Origin: a virus
DNA: 20,589 bases
Virus record (IMG/VR): IMGVR_UViG_3300025889_001175
Coordinates: 1 to 20,589 of that record
Direction: 5' to 3' (one strand)
Part shown: positions 1 to 6,096 of the stretch, one piece after another
How the letters are laid out: every line of letters starts with the position of its first letter
Numbering within the stretch: the first letter of the stretch is position 1
Translations under genes and position numbers: made by a program
Notes under the pieces: model-generated
What the model was told of the DNA's origin: nothing
Seen by the model: only the letters and a program-made list of their open reading frames with translations
The model's database searches: none

Positions 1-8
1 ATTGTTTT

Positions 9-143
9 ATGACGATCCGTATTCCTGCCGATATTTATAACGCATTGCGGAATAGCGCTAACGAAAACACGCGCACATTTGCGTCACAAGTATTGCACTA
101 CATCAAACAGGGGCTTGCAAATGAAAAAACAACTGCATTGTGA
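9..143 (+). CDS. Arc/CopG-like ribbon-helix-helix DNA-binding protein, possibly the C-terminal part of a longer protein
   Basis: The reading frame encodes 44 residues from the first ATG and is still open at the left edge, so the true start may lie outside the window. The layout is that of a ribbon-helix-helix repressor: a short strand (TIRIP, residues 2-6), helix A (about 7-22) and helix B (TFASQVLHYIKQGL, about 23-36). The P22 Arc and Mnt repressors and CopG share this fold; they dimerise, and the paired strands enter the DNA major groove. From this I infer a sequence-specific transcriptional regulator acting on phage promoters. It heads a plus-strand cluster of small genes and overlaps the next ORF by 23 bases. 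The family call rests on pattern and length only; the operator is not visible. Confidence 0.68.
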   Translation: MTIRIPADIYNALRNSANENTRTFASQVLHYIKQGLANEKTTAL

Positions 144-252
144 AATTAATTGGTTTAATCGTTTAGCGCCATGCTTTGCGTTTGTTTTCGATAGAGGTGA
201 GTTTTGGTTGTGTCTGTGGTTTGTTGAAATTGATATATGGCGGTCATATTAA
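121..252 (+). CDS. 43-residue overlapping small ORF, hypothetical
   Basis: The ATG lies eight bases downstream of an AGGGG Shine-Dalgarno-like stretch located inside the preceding RHH gene. The predicted 43-residue peptide is rich in aromatic residues (five Trp, six Phe) and Cys, with a hydrophobic stretch FWLCLWFVEIDIW near the C-terminus that could be membrane-active or pack into a small fold. Its stop codon overlaps the ATG of the following HTH gene (TAATG), which is typical of translational coupling. Without this ORF there would be a roughly 100-base gap between two tightly packed genes, which is a second argument for it. I do not recognise a named family and assign no function; it could still be a chance ORF. 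Confidence 0.5.
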   Translation: MKKQLHCEINWFNRLAPCFAFVFDRGEFWLCLWFVEIDIWRSY

Positions 253-668
253 TGATGACACCAGATAAAAAACGACAAAAAAAAGACCGCATTATCAGGA
301 TCAATGCGGTCACACAGGCAAAGCTAATTAAGGAGATGTTAGACGGTGTTTACAACTGCACCGAACTTGCAGAAATAACCGGATTGCATTACGTAACAGT
401 CCTGCACTACACCAGAGAATTACACCGAGCTAAAGCTTCACATATTAGTGGTTGGGATAATGACAGCAAAGGCAGGGCAGTTGTAAAAATATACCGCATT
501 GGGAAAGGAAGAGATGTCAAACGGCCGAAAATGACTGCAGCAGAACGCCAGGCAAGATACAGGGAAAAGAAAAAATTTCAGGCGACCATTAGATCAATGG
601 TTCCTGTTGTCAATGATACGAATACTAATTTAATGGAGATGACATGTACATCAGACGATCAACATTAA
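252..668 (+). CDS. Helix-turn-helix DNA-binding protein, hypothetical phage regulator
   Basis: The product is 138 residues when started at the ATG that overlaps the previous stop (TAATG); an in-frame ATG at 237 is possible but has no good ribosome site. Residues about 25-60 form a helix-turn-helix: LIKEMLDG, then CTELAEITGL, then HYVTVLHYTRELHRA as the recognition helix. A winged segment (about 62-84, ISGWDNDSKGRAVVKIYRIG) resembles the beta-wing of winged-helix proteins. The tail is strongly basic (RPKMTAAERQARYREKKK, about 91-108) and would add non-specific DNA contacts. I infer a phage transcription regulator acting in the cytoplasm, but target and sign of regulation are unknown. The end overlaps the next gene by 25 bases. 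The fold is fairly clear; the role is inferred. Confidence 0.7.
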   Translation: MMTPDKKRQKKDRIIRINAVTQAKLIKEMLDGVYNCTELAEITGLHYVTVLHYTRELHRAKASHISGWDNDSKGRAVVKIYRIGKGRDVKRPKMTAAERQARYREKKKFQATIRSMVPVVNDTNTNLMEMTCTSDDQH

Positions 669-835
669 TATTTGCAGCAGTTTTAATTGCAATTGTTTTT
701 TGCTTTGTTGGGCAATCTGATTTTGAAGAAGATCAAAGACAGCAAGACAATTACTGTTTCATGATAAAGCAATGGAAACAGACAAACGGTAAACAAGGTT
801 GGCCAGCCTATAACGGAGAACAGGGTTGTGGATGA
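644..835 (+). CDS. Small single-pass membrane or exported phage peptide with GWPAYNG motif
   Basis: The product has 63 residues. The start is supported by GGAG six bases upstream. Residues 1-5 are basic (MYIRR), followed by a hydrophobic segment (TLIFAAVLIAIVFCFVG, about 7-23) that fits an uncleaved signal anchor. The rest, about 40 residues, should face the periplasm and has two cysteines (C38 and C62) bracketing a GWPAYNGEQGC motif, so a disulfide is possible. From memory, similar short proteins with an N-terminal anchor and a Cys/GWPxYxG signature occur in temperate phages of Proteobacteria, next to a companion like the following gene. Function is unknown; an envelope-directed role such as superinfection exclusion is only a guess. 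Confidence 0.62.
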   Translation: MYIRRSTLIFAAVLIAIVFCFVGQSDFEEDQRQQDNYCFMIKQWKQTNGKQGWPAYNGEQGCG

Positions 836-1014
836 ACATTACAGATGACGAACAATGGCATGTTGTCCCATTAAATGACCTGCGAGAGCATGACTCACAC
901 GGCGATTGCTGGTGCAATCCAACGTGCAATGATGATGGAATCTATCCATTGTGGATACATAACAGCATGGACGGAAGAGAGGATTTTGAGACGGGGAAGC
1001 GCCTCCCGTCTTAA
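832..1014 (+). CDS. Small His/Cys-rich conserved phage protein (WHVVPLNDL type), hypothetical
   Basis: I chose the ATG that overlaps the previous stop (ATGA), giving 60 residues; a TTG six bases upstream is an alternative. The sequence contains WHVVPLNDLREH followed by a His/Cys cluster (H20, H23, C26, C28, C32) and a terminal HNSMDGRE block. I recall short phage proteins with this same pattern (Trp-x-V-x-P-x-N-D-L, then a CxC, then H-x-S-x-DGRE), but know of no assigned function. The Cys/His spacing could hold a metal ion, which is inference. It is acidic overall and has no signal peptide, so it is likely cytosolic. It is the last gene of the plus-strand cluster, and a terminator hairpin overlaps its 3-prime end. 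Confidence 0.66.
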   Translation: MNITDDEQWHVVPLNDLREHDSHGDCWCNPTCNDDGIYPLWIHNSMDGREDFETGKRLPS

Positions 1015-1019
1015 TTTTT
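989..1019 (+). terminator. Intrinsic terminator at the end of the plus-strand cluster
   Basis: AGACGGG (989-995) pairs perfectly with CCCGTCT (1005-1011) across a nine-base loop. The plus strand then reads TTAATTTTTA, a fair U-tract. The hairpin overlaps the last codons of the 60-residue gene and lies just before the convergent holin stop codon. On the minus strand no T-run follows, so it would end only the plus-strand transcript. Confidence 0.68.
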
Positions 1020-1386
1020 ACGTTTTGCGCTTTGAGTAAAACAGGGTTCTATCTCCAAAAAGATAGAATCCGACAGCAGCAGCAAAATTATCAACGGCGT
1101 CACTAGGTTGACCATTCAATTTTAACGCAGCCCATGTACCCAAGACCGTCATGGCGACAACAGGACGCATAAGCCGCACGGCAGCTTCAACCCACGGGTA
1201 TGACGGGTTAGTTCCTCCGGCATCGTTCATTGTTTTGAACATGTCCAAGTCAAGCTGGCGCATTTTGACGTACTCATCAACATTCACCGGCTTATAAGAA
1301 TCCGTCTGAATAAACCGACCAATTAGCGATTTTCCTAAATCTACTGCCAGAGGGCCAAGTGCCGCGAGTATGGTCAACGGGTCCAT
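1018..1386 (-). CDS. Phage holin, three-transmembrane type
   Basis: The product has 122 residues. Holins oligomerise in the inner membrane and open it at a set time to release endolysin. Hydrophobic segments lie at about 4-24 (weak, interrupted by charge), 75-90 (PVVAMTVLGTWAALKL) and 99-111. The block NPSYPWVEAAVRLMRP just before the second segment is characteristic of the holin-of-3TMs family found in phages and gene transfer agents. The start codon overlaps the endolysin stop (TAATG), with a GGAGGAG sequence upstream, so the two are translationally coupled. It is the last minus-strand gene and converges on the plus-strand cluster. Family assignment is from motif memory and position beside the endolysin. 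Confidence 0.8.
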   Translation of the reverse strand: MDPLTILAALGPLAVDLGKSLIGRFIQTDSYKPVNVDEYVKMRQLDLDMFKTMNDAGGTNPSYPWVEAAVRLMRPVVAMTVLGTWAALKLNGQPSDAVDNFAAAVGFYLFGDRTLFYSKRKT

Positions 1387-1766
1387 TATGGATAACTCCT
1401 CCTGTCTAATTCAAAGTGCGGTCCATCTTTAAATGTGCGCCAGTCACCGCCCCACACAATTGCTACGTTTAAATCTTTAGCGGCTTGCTTCATTGCAGCG
1501 GCGATTTTATGATACAGCGGCCAATCCCACCGCACCTCGCCATCAACCAAAGCACCAAGGTCTACCGCATGCCCGGTAATATGCCGAGAGTTAATCGTTT
1601 GACTTGCTCCTGAATCTCTAAGCAATTTTTGACGTTCTGGAGTGCGCAGTCCCTCCAAAACAGTAAAATCAACTGCGGATATATCAATAGCATGCTCTAC
1701 AACCCTAACTAAATCGGGATGAACGCCTTTCAATCTTAACTGAGAACGCTCGCCTAATTTGTACAT
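1386..1766 (-). CDS. Endolysin, M15-family L-alanyl-D-glutamate endopeptidase
   Basis: The 126-residue protein would cut the peptide cross-links of peptidoglycan at the L-Ala-D-Glu bond after the holin opens the membrane. It has the M15 zinc peptidase signature: SRHITGHAVD with zinc ligands H62 and D69, and GPHFEL with the third ligand H117. D114, three residues before H117, matches the position of the catalytic aspartate in phage T5 endolysin. Length is that of compact single-domain enzymes of this group (T5 Lys is 137). There is no signal peptide, so export depends on the holin. The start lies one base after the preceding stop (TAACATG). Confidence 0.92.
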   Translation of the reverse strand: MYKLGERSQLRLKGVHPDLVRVVEHAIDISAVDFTVLEGLRTPERQKLLRDSGASQTINSRHITGHAVDLGALVDGEVRWDWPLYHKIAAAMKQAAKDLNVAIVWGGDWRTFKDGPHFELDRRSYP

Positions 1767-1767
1767 G

Positions 1768-1989
1768 TTAGTAAGTTTTGAAGTTGCTTACCACAAATGC
1801 TACAACTGCCGCAATGCAAGAAATTATGCTCATGCCAAGCCAAAGCCCGCCACGAGATTTATTGGCGAGCGCGATCAACTCTTCGAGTTGCTTCTCCATC
1901 TTGTCAATTTTCTTGCCCATGTCCTGCACTCGCTGGCAGAGAACACCGTACTGTACAGGGTCTATTGCAAATTCTTTATCATCGGCCAT
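1768..1989 (-). CDS. XhlA-like tail-anchored coiled-coil protein of the lysis cassette
   Basis: From the ATG at 1989 the protein has 73 residues: an N-terminal region (MADDKEFAIDPVQYGVL), a charged coiled coil (about 15-44, including DMGKKIDKMEKQLEEL), then one transmembrane segment (about 49-69, LWLGMSIISCIAAVVAFVVS) and a short tail. This layout is the one seen in XhlA-type lysis accessory proteins and in many phage small membrane proteins placed just before the endolysin. It could help holin function or anchor endolysin; this is inferred from position. The ATG at 2007 adds six residues, but no Shine-Dalgarno precedes it, and a candidate promoter would place the transcript start close to it; I prefer 1989. 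It ends one base before the endolysin ATG. Confidence 0.72.
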   Translation of the reverse strand: MADDKEFAIDPVQYGVLCQRVQDMGKKIDKMEKQLEELIALANKSRGGLWLGMSIISCIAAVVAFVVSNFKTY

Positions 1990-2020
1990 ATCACTATACC
2001 CAAACATTTAGAAGCAAAAA

Positions 2021-2046
2021 ATTATAGTTATTTGCCGTAGATGCAA
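2021..2046 (-). promoter_or_regulatory. Candidate sigma-70-like promoter for the lysis cassette
   Basis: On the minus strand a perfect TATAAT (2026-2021) lies about 30 bases before the preferred start of the XhlA-like gene, in an AT-rich gap of about 110 bases. A TTGCAT (2046-2041) lies upstream, but the spacer is only 14 bases and the match to TTGACA is weak. The gap after the tailspike is one of the few in this operon, which favours an internal promoter. No other support is visible. Confidence 0.35.
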
Positions 2047-2047
2047 C

Positions 2048-2063
2048 TGCGTAAAAATACGCA
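2048..2063. repeat. Perfect 6-bp inverted repeat upstream of the lysis genes
   Basis: TGCGTA and TACGCA are separated by four bases (AAAA on the plus strand, TTTT on the minus). The repeat sits between the tailspike stop and the candidate lysis promoter. No T-run follows on the minus strand, so it is a poor terminator; an operator or mRNA hairpin is possible. It may be chance at this size. Confidence 0.4.
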
Positions 2064-2103
2064 CCTGCGGCGAGTGTGAAAATTTAAAGATAATGCGCTT
2101 AGG

Positions 2104-3930
2104 TTACAGTGTGCCGTAACCAACAAGGATCCAAGACCCGCCGTCAAAGCAAACATCTGCCCATTGGCTTGTGCTTAATAATTTCAGCCCGCCAACTGAC
2201 AAAGTAAAGGCTCCACCGCCTGATCTTGTCACTCTGAACCGTGCTCCAGGATATGCATTGGTTGTACTTAATGTGATTGTGCGATTTGCCGTTAACGTTC
2301 CACCGTGCAGAATTTGTTCTGCATTATTTAGCGTCGTGAGCGTAAAGTTTGCATCGCTAACGATAGTCTCAACTCCAGGCTGTGACCGCCTCCATTTTGA
2401 CCCATCGCTGACTAAAAGACCGCCGCCTCCACCTAAATCGCTGCAATACAAACTTGTTCCAGTAAATGATGCGGCAGACGGTAAAAAAGCAATTGGAACA
2501 GAAGGCTGGGGAATTGGCGTGAATACCTCCCTTCCTAGCGCGACAGTGCTGCCATAATAATTACCAGGCATTTCACTGAAATATGCAATTCCGCCACCAA
2601 AAAAAGGCCGCAACATGCTTTCAACGTATGTGCCTGTCGACTTGTATCCACCGCCAACTGCCACCGTAGATGCGGCACCAGCGCCAGACTTATCAAACAG
2701 CACGTTATAGGTTACATACTGTCCAGATAAATACCGCATAAATGAGCCGTGTACACTGTGGTGAGCAGTATTTGCGGTTTGCGAAATCCAGACATCAGCA
2801 TTGCCGTTGTTTCCTTCAAAATATGTCCCACGAATAACAAGACCTACTCCACCCTCTACTCCTGCATCAACACTCTTTATTCCCCATGCTGCCGGGTTTG
2901 CCAGGCTCAAACCAATACCATTACCTTCTACTGTTCCGCCGTCAATCAAGAAGCACGCTGCTCCTGTTGCCAATAGACCGTATGTGTAATTTGTGGCAAT
3001 GATTACATCGCGGAATGCAATTGCGTTTGGGCGAGAAAAATTTGCGTAAGCAAACTGGCCGCCATATTGGTTTAATCGAATTTCGCCCTTGCTAATTGAA
3101 CCTGACAGAATGTCCGTGCCGTTGATGCCATACTCAAATAGTGAGATGTCAAAATCAGTCAGTGACCAATATGCGCAATTATCAATTGATAATCCAATTG
3201 AACCGGCAGCGCGAGCAGGTCCACGCAAAGCAATGCCGCGTATTTCTAAAAACGCGCTAACACCGTCAATAGTGCCGCCTCTATAATCAATACATTTCCC
3301 AGCGTGAGACGGCCATATCATTGTTGACCCTGGCCCGTCGCCTTCAATATGAATGCGGTTGTAAGTGCCGTTTACTGGATCGGCAGTTACTGCGCTGTAA
3401 TCAATGACTAACGGTGAAGAAGTGACATATTTTCCATTGGGAAAATATAGTTTTCCACCAGTTGACACTACTTTTGTGATTGCAGCCTGAATAGCCGCCG
3501 TATCATCAGCCACCCCGTTGCCAACCGCACCAAAATCTTTAACACTCACCGTCTGGCGTAACTTAGCCTGCACAGTAGTGGCAACAGCTCCAGTGCCTGC
3601 TGGGAGATACGAGATTTGCGCCGATGATAAACGATCAGTAAGCCCATTTAGCGACGAATAAACGGTCGTGCCATTCTTATTCATCACACGAATTGAGTAT
3701 TCCTGCGCAACGTAAATATTGGCCGGACTGCCATTCATTGATAAATAGCCGTCTAATGTCCTAATCGGCTGTGCCGCAGGAATAGTTAAAGCAGCGTCCA
3801 AATAAACTTGAATTTGATTAGTTTGTGGATCCAGGTTAGCCGCTCCAATCCAGACATAGCCATATTCCAATGGCTGTCCATCGATATCAGTAAAAATCGG
3901 ATAGCTTGGTTTAATGCTTATCGCGGACAT
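2104..3930 (-). CDS. Tailspike with P22-type head-binding domain and pectate-lyase-like beta-helix
   Basis: The 608-residue protein (P22 gp9 is 667) should form homotrimers on the tail hub that bind, and probably cleave, surface polysaccharide. Residues 1 to about 110 resemble the P22 tailspike head-binding domain (PSYPIFTDIDGQPLEYGYVW, later AQPIRTLDGYLS). Residues about 128-152 (VSVKDFGAVGNGVADDT) are the classic entry to a pectate-lyase-3 right-handed beta-helix, followed by Gly/Asn-rich repeats to about 480. A distinct beta-rich C-terminal region (about 520-608) ends in GSWILVGYGTL. I cannot name catalytic residues by eye. AGGAG eight bases before the ATG gives a strong ribosome site; the ATG overlaps the stop of an upstream frameshifted ORF. 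Confidence 0.9.
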   Translation of the reverse strand: MSAISIKPSYPIFTDIDGQPLEYGYVWIGAANLDPQTNQIQVYLDAALTIPAAQPIRTLDGYLSMNGSPANIYVAQEYSIRVMNKNGTTVYSSLNGLTDRLSSAQISYLPAGTGAVATTVQAKLRQTVSVKDFGAVGNGVADDTAAIQAAITKVVSTGGKLYFPNGKYVTSSPLVIDYSAVTADPVNGTYNRIHIEGDGPGSTMIWPSHAGKCIDYRGGTIDGVSAFLEIRGIALRGPARAAGSIGLSIDNCAYWSLTDFDISLFEYGINGTDILSGSISKGEIRLNQYGGQFAYANFSRPNAIAFRDVIIATNYTYGLLATGAACFLIDGGTVEGNGIGLSLANPAAWGIKSVDAGVEGGVGLVIRGTYFEGNNGNADVWISQTANTAHHSVHGSFMRYLSGQYVTYNVLFDKSGAGAASTVAVGGGYKSTGTYVESMLRPFFGGGIAYFSEMPGNYYGSTVALGREVFTPIPQPSVPIAFLPSAASFTGTSLYCSDLGGGGGLLVSDGSKWRRSQPGVETIVSDANFTLTTLNNAEQILHGGTLTANRTITLSTTNAYPGARFRVTRSGGGAFTLSVGGLKLLSTSQWADVCFDGGSWILVGYGTL

Positions 3931-4047
3931 TATCTAGACTCCTGTTCCTGTTGAATTTGTTGACCAGCCTGCACGGCAGCTTGCAGCCATTGCACTCGTG
4001 AATCTATAGATTGTGGCAGTTTTGCGGCTTTTGCGAAACTGCATCAT
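3930..4047 (-). pseudogene. Small ORF disrupted by an apparent one-base insertion, between the gp16-like gene and the tailspike
   Basis: An ATG directly follows the gp16-like stop (TAAATGATG). As written the frame yields a 37-residue basic peptide ending at 3934 with no protein-like pattern after residue 6. Removing one A from the AAAA run at 4032-4029 joins MMQFRK to AAKLPQSIDSRVQWLQAAVQ and a Gln-rich tail. That gives a 38-residue amphipathic product whose TAA overlaps the tailspike ATG (TAATG), just like other junctions in this operon. The fit at both ends suggests a real small gene with a frameshift, a base-calling error, or programmed slippage. I do not recognise the family. Starting at the internal GTG in the downstream frame would give only 21 residues. 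Confidence 0.62.
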
Positions 4048-6096
4048 TTACTGTTTCCCGGGTATATTTGCCACTTCTCGGGATGCGCTTGGAATGTTTG
4101 ACTGGCGACGCAATAATTCTTTCATAACCTTAATTGCATTTTCTTCGTTAATTCCTCGCGCACGCTCTACTGCAGAGCCTAAAGTTTTTGCAGCCAACCC
4201 AACCAAACCACCTTGAGTAGCTGCTTGCTGCGCTCCTTTTACGCCAGACTGGATAGCCTGTTCTGTTTGACCTTTCAAGCTAGTTGGAGCGACTGCTCCA
4301 AACATGCGGTCGATTTCATTCCCGAACATAAGCTGATTAAGAATGTCATTGTCAAACTTGCCGCCATACTTTGCAGAAGTTTGATTAACCTCATTCAGCG
4401 CGTTAAGCATTTGGATTCGCCCTTGATTATTGCTAGTCAATGAACGCACAGATGTGCCAAGTGCTTTTGCAGCATCAGGCATATCAAGATCAATTTTTGT
4501 TCCAACTGATTCCTGCAATGCATCCAATGCTTGCTTAGTGTCAGAGTAACGCGCATTAGCCGCTGCGTAATCTGAATTGAGATCGCCAAGAGTACGATTC
4601 AGATTGGCTCGCAATCCCTTAACAACTCGTTCTGCCTGCGCGGATAATGGATTTGCAAGATTCTTTTTTGCATAAGATACTTGTGTATCTAAGAATCTTT
4701 TTGCCGTATGAACGCCATATGCATCTGGCGCTTGCACGTTGCTTAGTCGGTCAAGAACATTATTAAAAAGCCGTTGTGATGCCCTATCCCCCTGCAAGTC
4801 AGAGCCTTGTAGGTTTGCTTTTGCAATGCCTTTACTATCAAACTCTACTCGCACGCCCAATTGCTCTAAATCTTGAATAAATTGATTCATAGGGCCGGAC
4901 ACATCAACTTTCGTGCCTTTTAACTGCTGATCAGCAACTCTTTCAAGCATACTTCCAGCATTGCGCCTGGTTGAATCTAAAAATTCAATTCGTTTCTCGA
5001 TGTTCGTTCCAACAATATCGTTTGGCCGATTGGTCATGGCGAACTTTTTATTTTTCTTGCCAATCTCATACAGATTCAGCATTTTCAACATATTGCGACG
5101 ATCGTCATCGCTTGCTGCCTTAATTGCTGTAATTACGCCTGGGTCCCATCCCTGTTTGATCAAGTCTCCGGCCATATCGTCATTAACAACCTGAGTCCCT
5201 GAAAGACGATATCCAACATTTTCTTCGTTGTATGGGTCTTTTGTAATTGATTCCTTTATTTGGCGAGCCTTATTTGGAGTGAGTTTTTCTCGCGCAGTTG
5301 CAATGATAGACCGCGCAGATTCTCCGATTGTAGGTTGAGGCAGTGCCGCCGCAGCTTCTGGCGTTGTGGGGGCTGGCAATCCTAGTTCTCCAGCTCTCAC
5401 AGCGGGAGAGCGTATTCCTGCGCCTTCTGGAGCCGTCATCCTAGCCGCAGCGCCAATGCCTGCACGAGCCAAACTTGGAGCGAATGGCGCAACTCCTCCG
5501 GCCAATCCGGCAGCGACTTGTGCAGCAGTGCCGCCGCCCATTTCCGCCGTTGTTTGCGCAGCACCGCCACCAATTGCACCGCCTAGAATTTGCTTCCCTG
5601 CTTGTTCCGACAGTGCTGCACCAACTTTTTGTGCTGTTTGAGATTGGGCGAGCATTTGAGTTGCCTTGCCTGCCGCAGTAACGCCACCAGCACCAGCCGC
5701 TCCACCCGCAATTGATTGCACAATGCGTTCCGCTTCAGTATCTGCTTGCGGCACGCCAAGGCGCGTTAATAAATCGCCCATCGCCTCTGTTGGCATTTTG
5801 TATCTAGTGCCAAGAATCGTATTAATTCCAGACACCAACGGATCGCCAACCAATTGAGCCAAACCAGCCGCGCCAGCGCCAGCAATCGCACCCGGTATTG
5901 CACCTACGCCGCCGATTGGAGCGCCAGCAAGTGCGCCTAATGCAGCGCCTGCAGCTGGCAGTGCTAGCCCGCGCGTGGCAGCGCCTGCAAGGCCAGTTAG
6001 CGTAGTTTCCGCTTCTTTCTGTGATGCTGCCCACTCTTCAGGAGACATAGGCGCTGTCTGCTTAGTCTGAGACGCTAGCCACTGTTCGGGACTCAT
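4048..6096 (-). CDS. P22 gp16-like DNA ejection (DNA transfer) protein
   Basis: The 682-residue product (P22 gp16 is 609) is the third and largest of three consecutive ejection proteins, in the P22 order 7-20-16. In P22 gp16 leaves the virion and helps DNA cross the host inner membrane. Residues about 35-90 and 130-215 are Gly/Ala-rich and hydrophobic, with repeated small-residue motifs (GAALGALAGAPIGGVG) suited to membrane insertion. The C-terminal half is helical and charged. The first 26 residues carry a tandem motif, MSPEQWLASQ then MSPEEWAASQ. The ATG overlaps the gp20-like stop (ATGA). Assignment rests on position, size and composition rather than on a diagnostic motif. Confidence 0.8.
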   Translation of the reverse strand: MSPEQWLASQTKQTAPMSPEEWAASQKEAETTLTGLAGAATRGLALPAAGAALGALAGAPIGGVGAIPGAIAGAGAAGLAQLVGDPLVSGINTILGTRYKMPTEAMGDLLTRLGVPQADTEAERIVQSIAGGAAGAGGVTAAGKATQMLAQSQTAQKVGAALSEQAGKQILGGAIGGGAAQTTAEMGGGTAAQVAAGLAGGVAPFAPSLARAGIGAAARMTAPEGAGIRSPAVRAGELGLPAPTTPEAAAALPQPTIGESARSIIATAREKLTPNKARQIKESITKDPYNEENVGYRLSGTQVVNDDMAGDLIKQGWDPGVITAIKAASDDDRRNMLKMLNLYEIGKKNKKFAMTNRPNDIVGTNIEKRIEFLDSTRRNAGSMLERVADQQLKGTKVDVSGPMNQFIQDLEQLGVRVEFDSKGIAKANLQGSDLQGDRASQRLFNNVLDRLSNVQAPDAYGVHTAKRFLDTQVSYAKKNLANPLSAQAERVVKGLRANLNRTLGDLNSDYAAANARYSDTKQALDALQESVGTKIDLDMPDAAKALGTSVRSLTSNNQGRIQMLNALNEVNQTSAKYGGKFDNDILNQLMFGNEIDRMFGAVAPTSLKGQTEQAIQSGVKGAQQAATQGGLVGLAAKTLGSAVERARGINEENAIKVMKELLRRQSNIPSASREVANIPGKQ

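Noticed and set aside
1414-1422. AAGTGCGGT, identical to the Pasteurellaceae DNA uptake core
   Set aside because: A single nine-base match is expected by chance at appreciable frequency in a window of this size, and here it encodes conserved endolysin residues around the last zinc ligand.
1759-2040. Three overlapping plus-strand frames of 76-93 codons opposite the XhlA-like gene
   Set aside because: The minus-strand ORF has a clear coiled coil plus membrane anchor and fits between neighbours; the plus-strand frames lack recognisable sequence.
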